A stretch of DNA of 64,000 nucleotides from Oxalobacteraceae sp. CFBP 8761 (GCA_014841595.1 JACYUE010000001.1:1166996-1230995), one strand, 5' to 3'. Shown: positions 37,570-47,673, numbered from the stretch's first letter. Notes: a model not told the origin generated them from the letters alone. Program-made: numbers and translations.

Positions 37570-39678
37570 TCAGCGCAGCGGCTGCGTCCAGCGCCGCACG
37601 AGGTCGCCCAGCTGCTCCGCCGTGAACGGCTTGCTCAGGTAATCGTCCATCCCGGCCGCCAGGCAACGTTCACGGTCGCCGTCGATGGCGCTGGCGGTCA
37701 GTGCCACCACGGCCATGCGCGGGGCGCCGGTGGCGTGTTCGCGCTGGCGCAGCTGGCGGCAGGCTTCGTAGCCGTCGAGCACCGGCATCATGCAGTCCAT
37801 CAGCACCAGGTCGTAGGCGCTGGTTTCCAGCGCTGCCAGCGCGACCGCGCCATTCACTGCTTCGTCGACCCGGCAACCGAGCTTTTCAAGCAGGATGCGC
37901 AGCAGTTCGCGGTTGATCTCGGTGTCCTCGACGACGAGCACGCGCGGTGTCCCTACGGTGGTCCGCAGGCCGGATGCGCTGACGGTGTCGGGCGCCGGCG
38001 TTGGCGCCAGGCTGCACGGTACGACCAGGCGGAAGCAGGCACCGGGCCCGGTGCGCGGGACCAGGTCGATACTGCCACCCATCAGGTCGGCCAGGCGGCG
38101 GCAGATGGCCAGCCCCAGGCCGGTGCCGCCATACACGCGGCTGATGGTGTTGTCGGCCTGGCTGAATGGCTGGAACAGGCGCGCTTGCACAGCCGGCTCG
38201 ATGCCGATGCCGTGATCGCTCACCTGGTACAGCAGCAGCCACCCGCCGCTCTTGTCGGGATCGCGCCGCGCCACCACGGTCAGCTCGATCGGGCCGCCGC
38301 CAGCGGGGGTGAACTTGATCGCGTTGCTGAGCAAATTGCCCAGCACCTGGCCGATGCGGTCGGGGTCGGCCATGACGGCCGGTGGCAGCACGCCCGGACG
38401 CAGCACGATCTCCAGGCGCTTGCGTTCTGCGCTCATGCGGTACGAGTCGACCCGCTGCGCGGCATGACGCATTGGATCGAATGCCTGCGGCAGCAGTTCC
38501 AGGTTGCCGGACTCGACCTTCGAGAAGTCGAGGATGTCGTTGATGGTGCGCAGCAGCTCGAGCACGCTCTGGTGCACGGTGCGTGCATACGTGTCCAGCG
38601 GTGCCGGCAATCCGGCGCCGAACAGCAGTTCGGACATGCCGACAATCCCGTTCATCGGGGTGCGGATCTCGTGGCTCATCATCGCCAGGAAACGCGACTT
38701 GGCCTGGTTGGCCGCATCGGCTTGGGCCTTGAGCGCAAGCGCCTCAACTGCATCGCGCTCGCGCTGGCGCACGATGCGCAGCACCGTGCCAAAGGCCAGC
38801 GCCACGCCCAGCATGCCGGTCATCGCAATGGCGCCCAGCGGACGCAGATTGCGCCACCAGTCGCTGGTCAACAACGCTTCGGGCACGGATGCCTCGATCA
38901 CCAGCGGATGGTTGCGTACGGGACGCTGCGCCACCATGCGCGCCTCGGCATCCGTGGCAGCGGCTGCTGGCGGCCGGCCGATGGCGGCGTCACGCTGCGG
39001 CCAGGAGGCCAGCAGAACCTGGTCGCTCGACAACAGCGAGATCGCCGCCTGCTGCCCGGGGCTGACGGAACGGAAGAAGTCGGTGAACGAGGCGCACGAG
39101 ATGCCTACCACCGCCACGCCCGCGAAGCGGCCATCGGGCGTTTCGCGACGGCGGCTCAGGTAGAACGTCCAGGCCCCGTTGATCTTGTTGCGTACCGGAC
39201 GGCTGACGTAGGGGGCGGGGTCGCGGTGCGCGCGGTGATAGACGAAATAATCGCGCTCGGCCAGGTTGATGACCGGCGTTGGCCAGGCGCGTGTGGAACT
39301 GAGCAGCGCGCCGTCGGCGCCGATGATGCTGGCCACGGCCACCTGGGGCAGGCCGCTGATCTTGTCGCTCATGGTGCGATAGAGCGCTTCGCTCCCCAGC
39401 GCCGGATCGCCGTCGTCGGCCGGCAGCGCGGCCAGGATGCTGTCGAGCGCCAGGCTGGACGAGGCCATCGATTGCGCGGTGCTCTCGGCCAGCGCCAGCG
39501 TCAGGTTGTCGAGATCGCTGGCCCAATCGTCGATTTCGCGAAAGTGCAATACCCAGGCTGAACCGGCCAGCGCGAGTGTGAGCAGCAGAACCAGGCCCGC
39601 GCAGATCATGGCGCTGACGGTACGTGTGTCCAGGCGCTGCAGTCGCTGCAGGCGCCCCCACCGTGGCACGTCGTTCAT
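37570..39678 (-). CDS. Hybrid histidine kinase with PDC sensor and receiver
   Basis: 702 aa from the ATG at 39678; a start 30 codons upstream is open but less likely. TM1 at about 24-45, a Cache/PDC-type periplasmic sensor ([14 protein letters not shown], then [13 protein letters not shown]) at 45-280, TM2 near 285-305. His[17 protein letters not shown] with His336, HATPase with [13 protein letters not shown], and a C-terminal receiver with Asp628 ([15 protein letters not shown]). No HPt domain. Convergent with the previous kinase (58-nt gap). Confidence 0.93.
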   Translation of the reverse strand: MNDVPRWGRLQRLQRLDTRTVSAMICAGLVLLLTLALAGSAWVLHFREIDDWASDLDNLTLALAESTAQSMASSSLALDSILAALPADDGDPALGSEALYRTMSDKISGLPQVAVASIIGADGALLSSTRAWPTPVINLAERDYFVYHRAHRDPAPYVSRPVRNKINGAWTFYLSRRRETPDGRFAGVAVVGISCASFTDFFRSVSPGQQAAISLLSSDQVLLASWPQRDAAIGRPPAAAATDAEARMVAQRPVRNHPLVIEASVPEALLTSDWWRNLRPLGAIAMTGMLGVALAFGTVLRIVRQRERDAVEALALKAQADAANQAKSRFLAMMSHEIRTPMNGIVGMSELLFGAGLPAPLDTYARTVHQSVLELLRTINDILDFSKVESGNLELLPQAFDPMRHAAQRVDSYRMSAERKRLEIVLRPGVLPPAVMADPDRIGQVLGNLLSNAIKFTPAGGGPIELTVVARRDPDKSGGWLLLYQVSDHGIGIEPAVQARLFQPFSQADNTISRVYGGTGLGLAICRRLADLMGGSIDLVPRTGPGACFRLVVPCSLAPTPAPDTVSASGLRTTVGTPRVLVVEDTEINRELLRILLEKLGCRVDEAVNGAVALAALETSAYDLVLMDCMMPVLDGYEACRQLRQREHATGAPRMAVVALTASAIDGDRERCLAAGMDDYLSKPFTAEQLGDLVRRWTQPLR

Positions 39679-39888
39679 TGATGTGTCCGCACTCACCCAT
39701 GCCCTCCGTCGGAATTGGTCGGCAGCCTGCGCGGGGTTCAGCGTGTGGCATGGAAAACGGCGGATCACGCGCTCGTGCCGGCTCGCCTGACAGACAACGA
39801 GTCTACATCAAAACCTTAAAATTCGTTAATTTAATTTATTTGAATTTAAAGTAATGAATATGGGGATTGCGAGGCGGGCGGGTGTCCT

Positions 39889-40503
39889 TTACACCGGCGC
39901 CGGCTTGCGGACGCGCTGCGCGACGTTCGCGCGCAGATAGCCGCGCAGCTCGTCGTAATTGATTGGTTTGGGGAAGAACACGCCGCCTGCCGGGACGCCG
40001 CCGCGGGCTGCAAGCTCGTCGGCAGGCAGCCCGGACAGGATGGCAATGCTGACGTCGGCCAGTTCCGGGTCGGTCATGACGGTGCGCACCACTTCGAAGC
40101 CGTCGATGCCCTCCATGACGATGTCGGCCAGCAGGATGTCGGGCGGGCGGCGGGCGATCTGCAGGAGCGCCTGGTAGCCGTTTTCGCAGAAGATGAAATC
40201 CGCTGGCAAGTCCCAGGCCGTAAACTGACGCTGGTACAGGGCGCGTTGGATGGCGTTATCCTCGATCACGAGAATGGTCGCGCGCCCGCTGGCTTCGCGC
40301 CCCATGCTTCCGGCCAGCTTGTTCTTGTAGTCCAGTACTGCCTTGAGTGGAATCCGGCGGTGCCCGCCCTGGGTCTTCCAGGCATCCAGCACGCCTGTTT
40401 CCACCAGCTGCTGCACTAGCGACACCGAGATACCGAGCATCTGCGCCGCCACCTGCGTGGTGCATACCTCGTCGGACGTTACCGCACTTTGCTTAGTTGC
40501 CAC
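39889..40503 (-). CDS. Response regulator with N-terminal excisionase/MerR-type HTH
   Basis: 204 aa. Residues about 10-60 form an HTH_17-like domain (CTTQVAAQMLGISVSLVQQL, then WKTQGGHRRIP). After a short linker a receiver domain starts at about 75 (ATILVIEDNAIQRALYQRQF) with phospho-acceptor Asp127 (LLADIVMEGIDG) and the conserved Lys in FFPKPINYDEL. The order HTH-REC is the reverse of most response regulators. Lies 210 nt upstream of, and co-directional with, the kinase gene ending at 37570, a possible partner. Confidence 0.88.
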   Translation of the reverse strand: MATKQSAVTSDEVCTTQVAAQMLGISVSLVQQLVETGVLDAWKTQGGHRRIPLKAVLDYKNKLAGSMGREASGRATILVIEDNAIQRALYQRQFTAWDLPADFIFCENGYQALLQIARRPPDILLADIVMEGIDGFEVVRTVMTDPELADVSIAILSGLPADELAARGGVPAGGVFFPKPINYDELRGYLRANVAQRVRKPAPV

Positions 40504-40594
40504 CTGAACCGCTCCCGCACTATCCGTTGCTTCAATGAGAATTCATTGAATTCGTTTTAATTGCTTGTATTGTATCGTACCGGCGCATGACCCA

Positions 40595-41140
40595 TCAGCG
40601 CCCAAGTGCACTGGCAGGCGCGCAGTGCTTATAGAAGAAGGTCGTTGCACACAGCGGGCCGTCGGGCAGACAGGCGAAGTCAGGGACGCTGCCGGCGCGC
40701 TGCCAGCCCGACCGTGCATACAGGCGTTCGGCGGTGCTGTCAGCCGTGTCGAGTACCAGCACGCTGCGCCCTTGCGTACGCGCGGCTTCTTCGACTGCCT
40801 CCATCAACCGTCGGCCGATGCCTGCGCCACGTGCCTGGCGCCGCACCAGCAGCTTGGCCACATCCGCCCGATGTTGCTGATTGTCCGGCATGGCGGTAAT
40901 CAGCTGGACGGTGCCGAGAATGCCAGCCTTGTCCTGCGCCACGATCAGCGTGCGCTCGCCGCGCTCCACGCCGCCTGCGATGTCGTGCCAGTAGTCCAGC
41001 GCCGTCGTGCGCGACAGCGGCAGCATGAAGCTGACCGATGCGCCGCCTTCGACGCAGTCGATCAGGACATCGGCCAGTTGCTCGCTGCAGGCGTGGGCGT
41101 CGGCATGTGAAAGGGTGCGCAGCGTGATGTCATGGGGCAT
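40595..41140 (-). CDS. GNAT family N-acetyltransferase
   Basis: 181 aa with AGGAG 8 nt before the start. GNAT motif A is LLVRRQARGAGIGRRLMEAV (acetyl-CoA pyrophosphate loop RxxGxG); motif B is LDTADSTAERLYARSGWQRA. Substrate cannot be deduced. Embedded in the signalling island but no operon link is clear (51-nt gap to the kinase gene upstream). Confidence 0.88.
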   Translation of the reverse strand: MPHDITLRTLSHADAHACSEQLADVLIDCVEGGASVSFMLPLSRTTALDYWHDIAGGVERGERTLIVAQDKAGILGTVQLITAMPDNQQHRADVAKLLVRRQARGAGIGRRLMEAVEEAARTQGRSVLVLDTADSTAERLYARSGWQRAGSVPDFACLPDGPLCATTFFYKHCAPASALGR

Positions 41141-41191
41141 GAGGGTTCTCCTGGAGATCGTTGTGATGTGCCGGCCAGGTCCGGCAGTGAT

Positions 41192-42370
41192 TCAGTCGAT
41201 CGTTGTCGCTCCCGGCGCCTGCCCGGCAACCAGTGTACGTGACCCGGCATGGGGACGGCCATCAATCGGGATATTGATGAAGAACGTCGTCCCGCGGTCG
41301 CTGTTGCTGTCGAGGCCGATACTGCCGCCGTGGCTTTCGGCCACAGCGCGCACATAGGGCAGGCCGATCCCCCAGCCTTGCGGATCGCCGCGCTGGGCCA
41401 GTTCGGCGCGGCGGTACATCTGGAAGATGCATTCCTGCTCGTGCGGCGGAATCGGCGGGCCGTCGTTGTGCACCGACACGAGCAGGCGTTCGTGGAGCTG
41501 GTCGACCTTGACGCTGATCGGCGTGGCAGGCGCCCCGTATTTCACGGCGTTGGAGACCAGATTCTCGAGCGCCCGCTTGAATACCTGACGATCCCACCAG
41601 CCATCGACAGGATGCGCATGCAGCTCGAAACGGGACCCGTGCGCGGTGCGTGCGTCGGCCAGCACCTCGGCCACGAGTTCGTCCATCGGAAAGGTCGTGA
41701 TGGTCAGCGGAATGCTTTCGCCACTGTGAAACGCCATCGTATCGAGCAATTCGTCGACCATGCTGCTCATGCGCCGGGTATTGGCCAGCGCTCTGGCGGC
41801 CACCTTCTTGATCTGGTCCGGGTCATCGCTGCGCAGAATGAGTTCGAGTGCACTGACCGTGGCGCCCAGCGGGCCGCGCATATCGTGCGTGAGTGCTGCG
41901 GCGAAGCGTTCCCGGAAGCCGCTGTGCACGAGAGAGAACGCTTCGACGGCCTCTTGAATGCCGGAATCGATCGATGAGTGGATCGTGTGGACTTCACGGT
42001 GATCGAGCACGACTTGTTCGCGGTGCAGCACATCGAAGATGGCCCAGCGGAAGATCTGGTACTCCTCGATCAGCGCATTGTGATCGTACGACGTGATGCG
42101 CGCGCGCTCGCCGCCATGCTCGGCCGCGACCGTGGTGCCGTCGACGGCGGAGGTACGCGGATAGTCGGGGCTGATGCTCTGGACGATATTGTCGTAGAAC
42201 ACCGGCAGCGTATCGATCAGGATCGGATGCTGGACATTGCGCGCCTGCGCAACGCGTTCGCGCACGCGTGCTTCCCATGTCGCGAAAACCGCCCCGCGCA
42301 GGCCCAGCATCCGCTGTGCATTGGCCGAGAGATGCTCGGAACCGGCTTGCTGGTCGGTGGCGAAACTCAC
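41192..42370 (-). CDS. Soluble sensor histidine kinase with RsbRD-like N terminus
   Basis: 392 aa without TM segments. Residues about 20-145 resemble the RsbRD N-terminal sensor (HPILIDTLPVFYDNIVQSIS). HisKA has FAAALTHDMRGPLGATVSAL with His162, and the HATPase domain (about 265-375) shows LENLVSNAVKYG and GWGIGLPYVRAV. Probably cytoplasmic. No adjacent dedicated regulator; it may act with the hybrid kinase gene next to it. Confidence 0.9.
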   Translation of the reverse strand: MSFATDQQAGSEHLSANAQRMLGLRGAVFATWEARVRERVAQARNVQHPILIDTLPVFYDNIVQSISPDYPRTSAVDGTTVAAEHGGERARITSYDHNALIEEYQIFRWAIFDVLHREQVVLDHREVHTIHSSIDSGIQEAVEAFSLVHSGFRERFAAALTHDMRGPLGATVSALELILRSDDPDQIKKVAARALANTRRMSSMVDELLDTMAFHSGESIPLTITTFPMDELVAEVLADARTAHGSRFELHAHPVDGWWDRQVFKRALENLVSNAVKYGAPATPISVKVDQLHERLLVSVHNDGPPIPPHEQECIFQMYRRAELAQRGDPQGWGIGLPYVRAVAESHGGSIGLDSNSDRGTTFFINIPIDGRPHAGSRTLVAGQAPGATTID

Positions 42371-42455
42371 TGGATGCTGTCCCTTCCATGGTGGCGTGCG
42401 TCTTGACGTCCGGCCATCTTACGCCGGGGCACGGACACATGCCGTACGATTGTGG

Positions 42456-45305
42456 TCAAGCCGGCATGGCTCCCGGGTCCGGCGCGAGTGTGTCGAGCAG
42501 CGCCAGCAAATAGGGAATGTCGACCGGCTTGACCAGGTGGCGCGAAAACCCGGCGGCCTGCGAGGCGGCCACGTCCTGCGGCTGTCCATAGCCGCTGAGC
42601 GCCACCATGACCGCGCCCGCCAGACGCGGCGCGGCGCGCAGCCGGCGCGCAAGCTGGTAGCCGTCCATGTCGGGCAGGCCGATATCGAGCAGGCAGACAT
42701 CGAACGCCTCGGATTCGGCCCGCAGCAGCGCGCCATGGGGCGACTCCTCGACCTGCACTGTGTGGCCCACGGCCGCGAGCACCATGCCCAGCGACTCGGC
42801 GGCGTCGCGGTTGTCGTCGACGATCAGGATGCGCAGCGCCGTGTGCGAAGCCAGTGCGCTGTCATCGTGCGTGGCGGCCACGGGACCGGCCCCGCCCGGG
42901 CCCACCGGCAAGGTAACGGCAAAGCAGCTGCCGCGGCCAGGACCGTCGCTGTGCGCCTCGACCCTGCCGCCGTGCAGCGTCACCATGCTGCGCACCAGGG
43001 CCAGCCCCAGGCCCAGGCCGCCCTGTGCCCGGTCCGGCGTGCGCCGGGCTTGCGTGAACAGATCGAAGATGTCGGGCAGCAGGCTGGCGTCGATGCCGAT
43101 GCCGTTGTCCCTGACCGAGAGGGTCACGCAGTCGGTAGCGGCGTCGGCCTGGGCAAACACGGTGATCTCGCCGCCATCTGGCGTGTACTTGGCCGCGTTG
43201 CCCAGCAGGTTGGTCATCACCTGCACCAGCCGCTTGCGGTCGCCCGTGACGGTGACATTGGCCTCACCCAGGCGTGTGGCGAGCGTGTGGCCCTTTTTTT
43301 CGATGAGCGGGCGCGCCTGCTCGATGGCGCTGTGGATGACAGTCTTGAGATCGACCGGCAGGCGCTCGAGTTCGACCAGGCCGCGCGTGACGCGTGAGAC
43401 GTCGAGCAGATCGTCCACCAGCTCGACCATGTGCCGCACCTGGCGGCCGATCACGTCGGCCGCATGCGCGGTGCGCTTCGGATCGAGGCTTGAGAGCTTG
43501 AGCATCTGGGCAGCGGTGCTGATCGGGGCCAGCGGATTGCGCAGCTCATGCGCGAGCATCGCCAGGAATTCATCCTTGCGCGCACTGGCGGCCTTGAGCT
43601 CTTCGGCGGCCAGCCGGTGGTCGTGCATGTCGGTGACCGTGCCCATCCAGCGGATGATGGCCCCGGCCTCGTCGCGCACCGGCAGCGCGCGGTTGAGCAC
43701 CCAGCGGTAGTCGCCGCTGTGGTGGCGCAGCCGGTGCTCGATCTCGAACAGCGCGCCGCTGGCCAGGCTGGCCATCCACTGCGTCCGCAGCGCCGACAAG
43801 TCATCGGGATGGATGGCGCGGGTCCAGCCGCTGCCGGCCAGCGCCTGGCCCGACATTCCCGTGAATTCGCACCAGCGCCGGTTGGCGTAATCGTTGGTGC
43901 CATCGGGCAGGCCCGACCACACCATCTGCGGCATCGCTTCGGTCATCGTGCGGAACTTGTTTTCGCTCTCGCGCAGCGCGCGCTGCACCTGCACCTGCGC
44001 CGTCATGTCCATCGACGCGGCCACGGCGCCGGTGATATTGCCGGCATCGTCACGGATCGGTGCGGCCCGGGTGAGCAGGGTATGCCGCTCATGCGGCCGG
44101 CCGAATGGTTCGATCTCGACGAGGTCGGCGTCGACCTGCTCGCCGCGCAGCGCGCGCACCAGCGACCAGTCGCGGGCCTGGACTTGCTGGCCATGGCGCG
44201 GCGAACCGTCGGCCCACCAGCCGCGCCAGTCGCCATAGCCTTCGGGACTGGTGGTCATGGGATGCTCGCCCCACAGCACGTGCATCATCGGATTGGCCGA
44301 CGAGAGCGCACCGTGGGCGTCGGCGTAGACGATGCCCACGGGTGCCGAACTGAGCAGGGCATCGAGACGCCGCCGGTCGGCCTCGGCCTGGGCGAGGGCG
44401 GCGCGCGCGGCCGCTTCGCTCGCCTGCAGGGCGCGCTCGGCATTCTTCTGGTTGCTGATGTCGGTAAATAGCAGCGCCACACGGCGCCGGGTCGGGTGCG
44501 CGATGCGGCTGGCGTAGACGGTGAACCAGCGCTCCATTGCTTCGGAGCCTTGCTCAAAGCGGCGTGGCACGCCGCTGCGGGCAATATCGTCATAGATGTC
44601 GATCCAGCTCTGTTCGATGCCGGGTACCAGCGCGCGCGCCGTCTGGCCGACACTGTCGACCAGACCGGTGTGGCGCGCAAAGGCGGGGTTGGCTTCGACG
44701 AACAGATAATCGACTGCCTTGCCGTTGGCATCGTCGATCATCTCGATCATGCCGAAGCCTTCGTCCATCGTGTCGAACAGCGCGTGGTGGGTTTGCTCGA
44801 GGCGCTGGCGCAGCAGGTGGTTGTGCGTGACGTCGTTGACGATGGCGAGCACGCCGCGCACGCCGCCTTCGTCCTCGATCGGGCTGTAGCCATAGGTCCA
44901 CCAGATATCTTCACGCCGGCCATGGCGCGTGAGCGGGATCAGCCGGTCGTCATGCCAGGCTGCGGGGCCACCAGCCATGATGCGCTCGATCTCAGGGCCG
45001 ATCAGGTCCCAGGCTTCTGCCCAGCAGATCCGGCCAGGCTGAGCCAGCGCGGATGGATGGCGTTCGGGGCCGAGGGTCTGGCGGTAGCTGTCGTTGTAGA
45101 ACTGGATCAGCTCGTCGCCCCACCAGATGAACATCGGGTGATTGCTCGACAACATGACGCGGACCATGGTCTTGAGCGCCATGGGCCAGGTGTCGGGCGG
45201 CCCCAGCGGGGTCGTCTGCCAGTCGTGAGCGCGCATCAGGGTGCCCATCTCGCCGCCGCCGGCCAGGAAGCTGAAAGGTGAATTCAAGGGGTTCGATGGT
45301 GGCAT
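42456..45305 (-). CDS. Multi-PAS hybrid histidine kinase with receiver
   Basis: 949 aa from the ATG at 45305. Cytoplasmic: no TM helix. Four PAS-like modules are visible: FIWWGDELIQFYNDSYRQTL near 60, FDTMDEGFGMIEMIDD near 190, a third near 320, and a PAS-PAC at 445-570 (MPQMVWSGLPDGTNDYANRR). HisKA is FLAMLAHELRNPLAPI with His586, then HATPase (GGLGLGLALVRSM) and a receiver with Asp874 (LLDIGLPDMDGYQ). Originally directly downstream of the CorA-like gene; an insertion sequence now separates them. Confidence 0.93.
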   Translation of the reverse strand: MPPSNPLNSPFSFLAGGGEMGTLMRAHDWQTTPLGPPDTWPMALKTMVRVMLSSNHPMFIWWGDELIQFYNDSYRQTLGPERHPSALAQPGRICWAEAWDLIGPEIERIMAGGPAAWHDDRLIPLTRHGRREDIWWTYGYSPIEDEGGVRGVLAIVNDVTHNHLLRQRLEQTHHALFDTMDEGFGMIEMIDDANGKAVDYLFVEANPAFARHTGLVDSVGQTARALVPGIEQSWIDIYDDIARSGVPRRFEQGSEAMERWFTVYASRIAHPTRRRVALLFTDISNQKNAERALQASEAAARAALAQAEADRRRLDALLSSAPVGIVYADAHGALSSANPMMHVLWGEHPMTTSPEGYGDWRGWWADGSPRHGQQVQARDWSLVRALRGEQVDADLVEIEPFGRPHERHTLLTRAAPIRDDAGNITGAVAASMDMTAQVQVQRALRESENKFRTMTEAMPQMVWSGLPDGTNDYANRRWCEFTGMSGQALAGSGWTRAIHPDDLSALRTQWMASLASGALFEIEHRLRHHSGDYRWVLNRALPVRDEAGAIIRWMGTVTDMHDHRLAAEELKAASARKDEFLAMLAHELRNPLAPISTAAQMLKLSSLDPKRTAHAADVIGRQVRHMVELVDDLLDVSRVTRGLVELERLPVDLKTVIHSAIEQARPLIEKKGHTLATRLGEANVTVTGDRKRLVQVMTNLLGNAAKYTPDGGEITVFAQADAATDCVTLSVRDNGIGIDASLLPDIFDLFTQARRTPDRAQGGLGLGLALVRSMVTLHGGRVEAHSDGPGRGSCFAVTLPVGPGGAGPVAATHDDSALASHTALRILIVDDNRDAAESLGMVLAAVGHTVQVEESPHGALLRAESEAFDVCLLDIGLPDMDGYQLARRLRAAPRLAGAVMVALSGYGQPQDVAASQAAGFSRHLVKPVDIPYLLALLDTLAPDPGAMPA

Positions 45306-45362
45306 GTACGAACAGACAAGATACGGGCTGGCTGCGCAATCCGCAATGCCAATGGCGCGCGG

Positions 45363-45370
45363 CAATCATG
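45363..45370. repeat. Target site duplication, left copy
   Basis: CAATCATG, identical to 46439-46446 on the other side of the insertion sequence; 8 bp is the size expected for IS1595-family insertions. Confidence 0.88.
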
Positions 45371-46438
45371 GCGCAGTCAACGTAATCTGTTGATGACGCC
45401 GATAGCAATGCTTAGCAATTGTTCTGCGGAACTAATTCGCCCGCCGTCCAATGCCCAGCGCCAACCCAGATAATTGGGCAAATAGCGTGACGCAACACCA
45501 TGAAAGCCCGATAGCCAGTCCTTGAAGCGCTGGTGATAGGCATTCACGTTCTGGACGTGGATGGCGCGGCTGCCCGAATGCCTGACCCTGACGCCGGCGC
45601 GCAGGTTGACCGCCTCGTGTGCAATCTGGTGCTTGCGTGCAAAGGCGCGATAGGCAGCATGGCTGTCGCTGACCAGCAGCGCTTGCGGATCGAGCCTGGG
45701 GAGCAAATCGCGCTCGAGTTGGGCGGCGGTCAGTGCACCGCGGCCGGTGACGGCATCGATTGTGCGGCCATTGCGATCGCGCGCTACCAGGATGCAATCG
45801 AGCTGCGTTGAAATGCCACGCTGGGTGGCGTGGCTGCCGCGCCGGCGTGGCGGGCGATCGAGCGTGCGCGATCCTTTTTGTGATTCGAGCAGGAACGTCT
45901 CGTCAGCCTCAACGATGCCATTCAGGGATGCGGGCCGGTCGAACTTGACCCAGTCGAGGAAGCGGTGGCGCCACCGGAAGGCGGTATTGCGGTGCACGCC
46001 AACCCGGTCTGCACCCTTGCGCACCGACAGTGAGTCGAGCAGCACCTGGGAATACGCGAGCCACTTGGCCTTGAGCCTGAGCCGTGCCAGCGGTGTGCCG
46101 CTCAGGTCGTTGAATGTGCGCCCGCAAGCGCAGCAGCGAAAGCGCTGCAGATCGTTGGCGAAGCCATGCCGGTGGCAGCGCCCGTTGCCACAGCTGGGAC
46201 AGCAGCGGCCAGGCGCTCTGGCCTGGGCGATCAGCGCCACCACCTGGGCGAGGCCGGCCGCAGGATGCAAGGCGTCGAGCACTCGCCGGCGCTGTGGCTG
46301 GTTCAGCGATGGCAGCCTGGCGAACCAGCGTTTGAAACGTGGCGCTTTCATGATCGACTCCTGGCGTTGGGAACAGGAGTTCGACCACCGGGCTGCTCAT
46401 CAGTTCAAAGCTCCCCTCTATTTAACGTTGACTGCGCC
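45371..46438 (-). mobile_element. Intact insertion sequence, IS1595 family
   Basis: 1068 bp. The terminal inverted repeats read GCGCAGTCAACGT at the left (45371-45383) and, on the complementary strand, GGCGCAGTCAACGT at the right (46438-46425); the outermost base is ambiguous with the duplication. One transposase gene fills it, its stop codon lying inside the left repeat. Flanking CAATCATG duplications show a simple, probably recent insertion. Confidence 0.9.
45377..46351 (-). CDS. IS1595-family (ISXO2-like) transposase
   Basis: 324 aa, apparently intact. An N-terminal zinc ribbon (CCPSCGNGRCHRHG and RFRCCACGRTFND, residues about 49-80) precedes an HTH-like region (RKGADRVGVHRNTAFRWRHR). The ISXO2-type DDE core has GIVEADETFLLESQKGSR, LVSDSHAAYRAFA and NVNAYHQRFKDWLSGFHGVA. 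No frameshift or stop, so the element may be active. Confidence 0.93.
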   Translation of the reverse strand: MKAPRFKRWFARLPSLNQPQRRRVLDALHPAAGLAQVVALIAQARAPGRCCPSCGNGRCHRHGFANDLQRFRCCACGRTFNDLSGTPLARLRLKAKWLAYSQVLLDSLSVRKGADRVGVHRNTAFRWRHRFLDWVKFDRPASLNGIVEADETFLLESQKGSRTLDRPPRRRGSHATQRGISTQLDCILVARDRNGRTIDAVTGRGALTAAQLERDLLPRLDPQALLVSDSHAAYRAFARKHQIAHEAVNLRAGVRVRHSGSRAIHVQNVNAYHQRFKDWLSGFHGVASRYLPNYLGWRWALDGGRISSAEQLLSIAIGVINRLR

Positions 46439-46446
46439 CAATCATG
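46439..46446. repeat. Target site duplication, right copy, overlapping a stop codon
   Basis: CAATCATG, identical to 45363-45370. The TGA stop of the transporter gene (minus strand, 46442-46444) lies within these eight bases, so the insertion hit the stop codon but duplication preserved it. Confidence 0.88.
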
Positions 46447-47500
46447 TGGTGCGTTGAAGGCGCAGCAGCAACCACGCCGCCACCGTTGTGAAGGTCGCAA
46501 TCAGACCGCACACGATCCAGAAGCCATGGCCGTTTTCAGCCAGCGGCACGCCGCCCACGTTCATGCCGAGCAGACCCGCGATCAGGTTGATCGGCAGCGC
46601 CATCACCGTCACGATCGTGAGCAGGTACAGGCTGCGCGCATTGTCTTCGTTGACGCGCGCGGCGATTTCTTCCTGCAGCAGCTTGATGCGTTCCTGCAGT
46701 GCAGCCAGGTCGCTCAGCACCACGGTGAATTCTTCGGTGGCCTGGCGCAGGTCTTGCCGGTCGTCGCCATCGACCCAGACCGGCGGGCGCTGCAGCAGCC
46801 GGAACAGCGCGGCCGGTTCCGGCGCCAGCAGGCGCTGCAGCCGTACCAGCACGCGCCGCAAGGTGCCCAGGTCTTCGCGCTGGCGTGTCAGGCGTCCGGC
46901 CAGCAGGCGGTCTTCGATGGTGTCGACGCGCGTCACTGCATCGCGCACGATGTTCACCAGCACGTCGGCCTGGTCGCGCAGCAGGTGCACCAGCAACTCG
47001 CTCGACGAGCGCAGCGGCGCGCCCTGCAAGACATCCTGGCGCAGGCGCTCGATCGAGGCCAGCGGCTTGCGGCGCGCGCTGATGACGGCATGCGGCGTGA
47101 CGTGGGCCCACAGGGTCGAGATCTCGGCGCTGTCGAGCGAAAAGCCGTGCAGCACATCATTGACGACGGCGATCAGCGCGTTATCGGCGATCTCGATGCG
47201 CGTCGAGCGCGAGCCCTGGTGCAGCGTGGCGAAGAACTCGTCGGCCAGGCCGGCATGCTGGCGCAGCCACCGTTCGCTGGCCGTGTTCGACAGGTTGAAG
47301 TGCAGCCAGATGAACTGGCCAGGCTGCGGCGCGGCCATCCAGCGCAGGGCGTCGGCTGCGCCGATGGGGATGGCGGTGGGCGCGGCGGCAGGCACGGCGG
47401 CAGGCACGGCGGTTGCGCCCGGGTCGATCAGGAATCCCCACACCAGGCCCGAGTTGTCGGAGCCGTAATTGAAGCCAGATACCGCGTCAGATACCGCCAT
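46442..47500 (-). CDS. CorA/ZntB-family metal ion transporter
   Basis: 352 aa from the ATG at 47500; the frame is open 79 codons further without similarity. Long cytoplasmic funnel domain (residues 10-285, FIWLHFNLSNTASERWLRQH, then RRVLVRLQRLLAPEP) and two C-terminal TM helices. The signature GMNVGGVP follows the first helix (LYLLTIVTVMALPINLIAGL). The GMN loop and preceding VGG favour ZntB (zinc, proton-coupled) over CorA (Mg). The insertion sequence abuts its stop codon, likely removing the native 3' context. Confidence 0.88.
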   Translation of the reverse strand: MAVSDAVSGFNYGSDNSGLVWGFLIDPGATAVPAAVPAAAPTAIPIGAADALRWMAAPQPGQFIWLHFNLSNTASERWLRQHAGLADEFFATLHQGSRSTRIEIADNALIAVVNDVLHGFSLDSAEISTLWAHVTPHAVISARRKPLASIERLRQDVLQGAPLRSSSELLVHLLRDQADVLVNIVRDAVTRVDTIEDRLLAGRLTRQREDLGTLRRVLVRLQRLLAPEPAALFRLLQRPPVWVDGDDRQDLRQATEEFTVVLSDLAALQERIKLLQEEIAARVNEDNARSLYLLTIVTVMALPINLIAGLLGMNVGGVPLAENGHGFWIVCGLIATFTTVAAWLLLRLQRTT

Positions 47501-47673
47501 CTGCTGTCCAGGTTGAATCAACAATGGGCAATTGTAGAGCCATCGGCGTGCGCCATGTGCAACATCCGACGCCATGCGGGCCCGGTGCTGCGATGTCATC
47601 AAGCTGAAATACAGGGTCGCTAAGATCGGCGCTGTGTCTCTCTCTCGCGTGATCCCGAAGGATTTTGCGTTGT

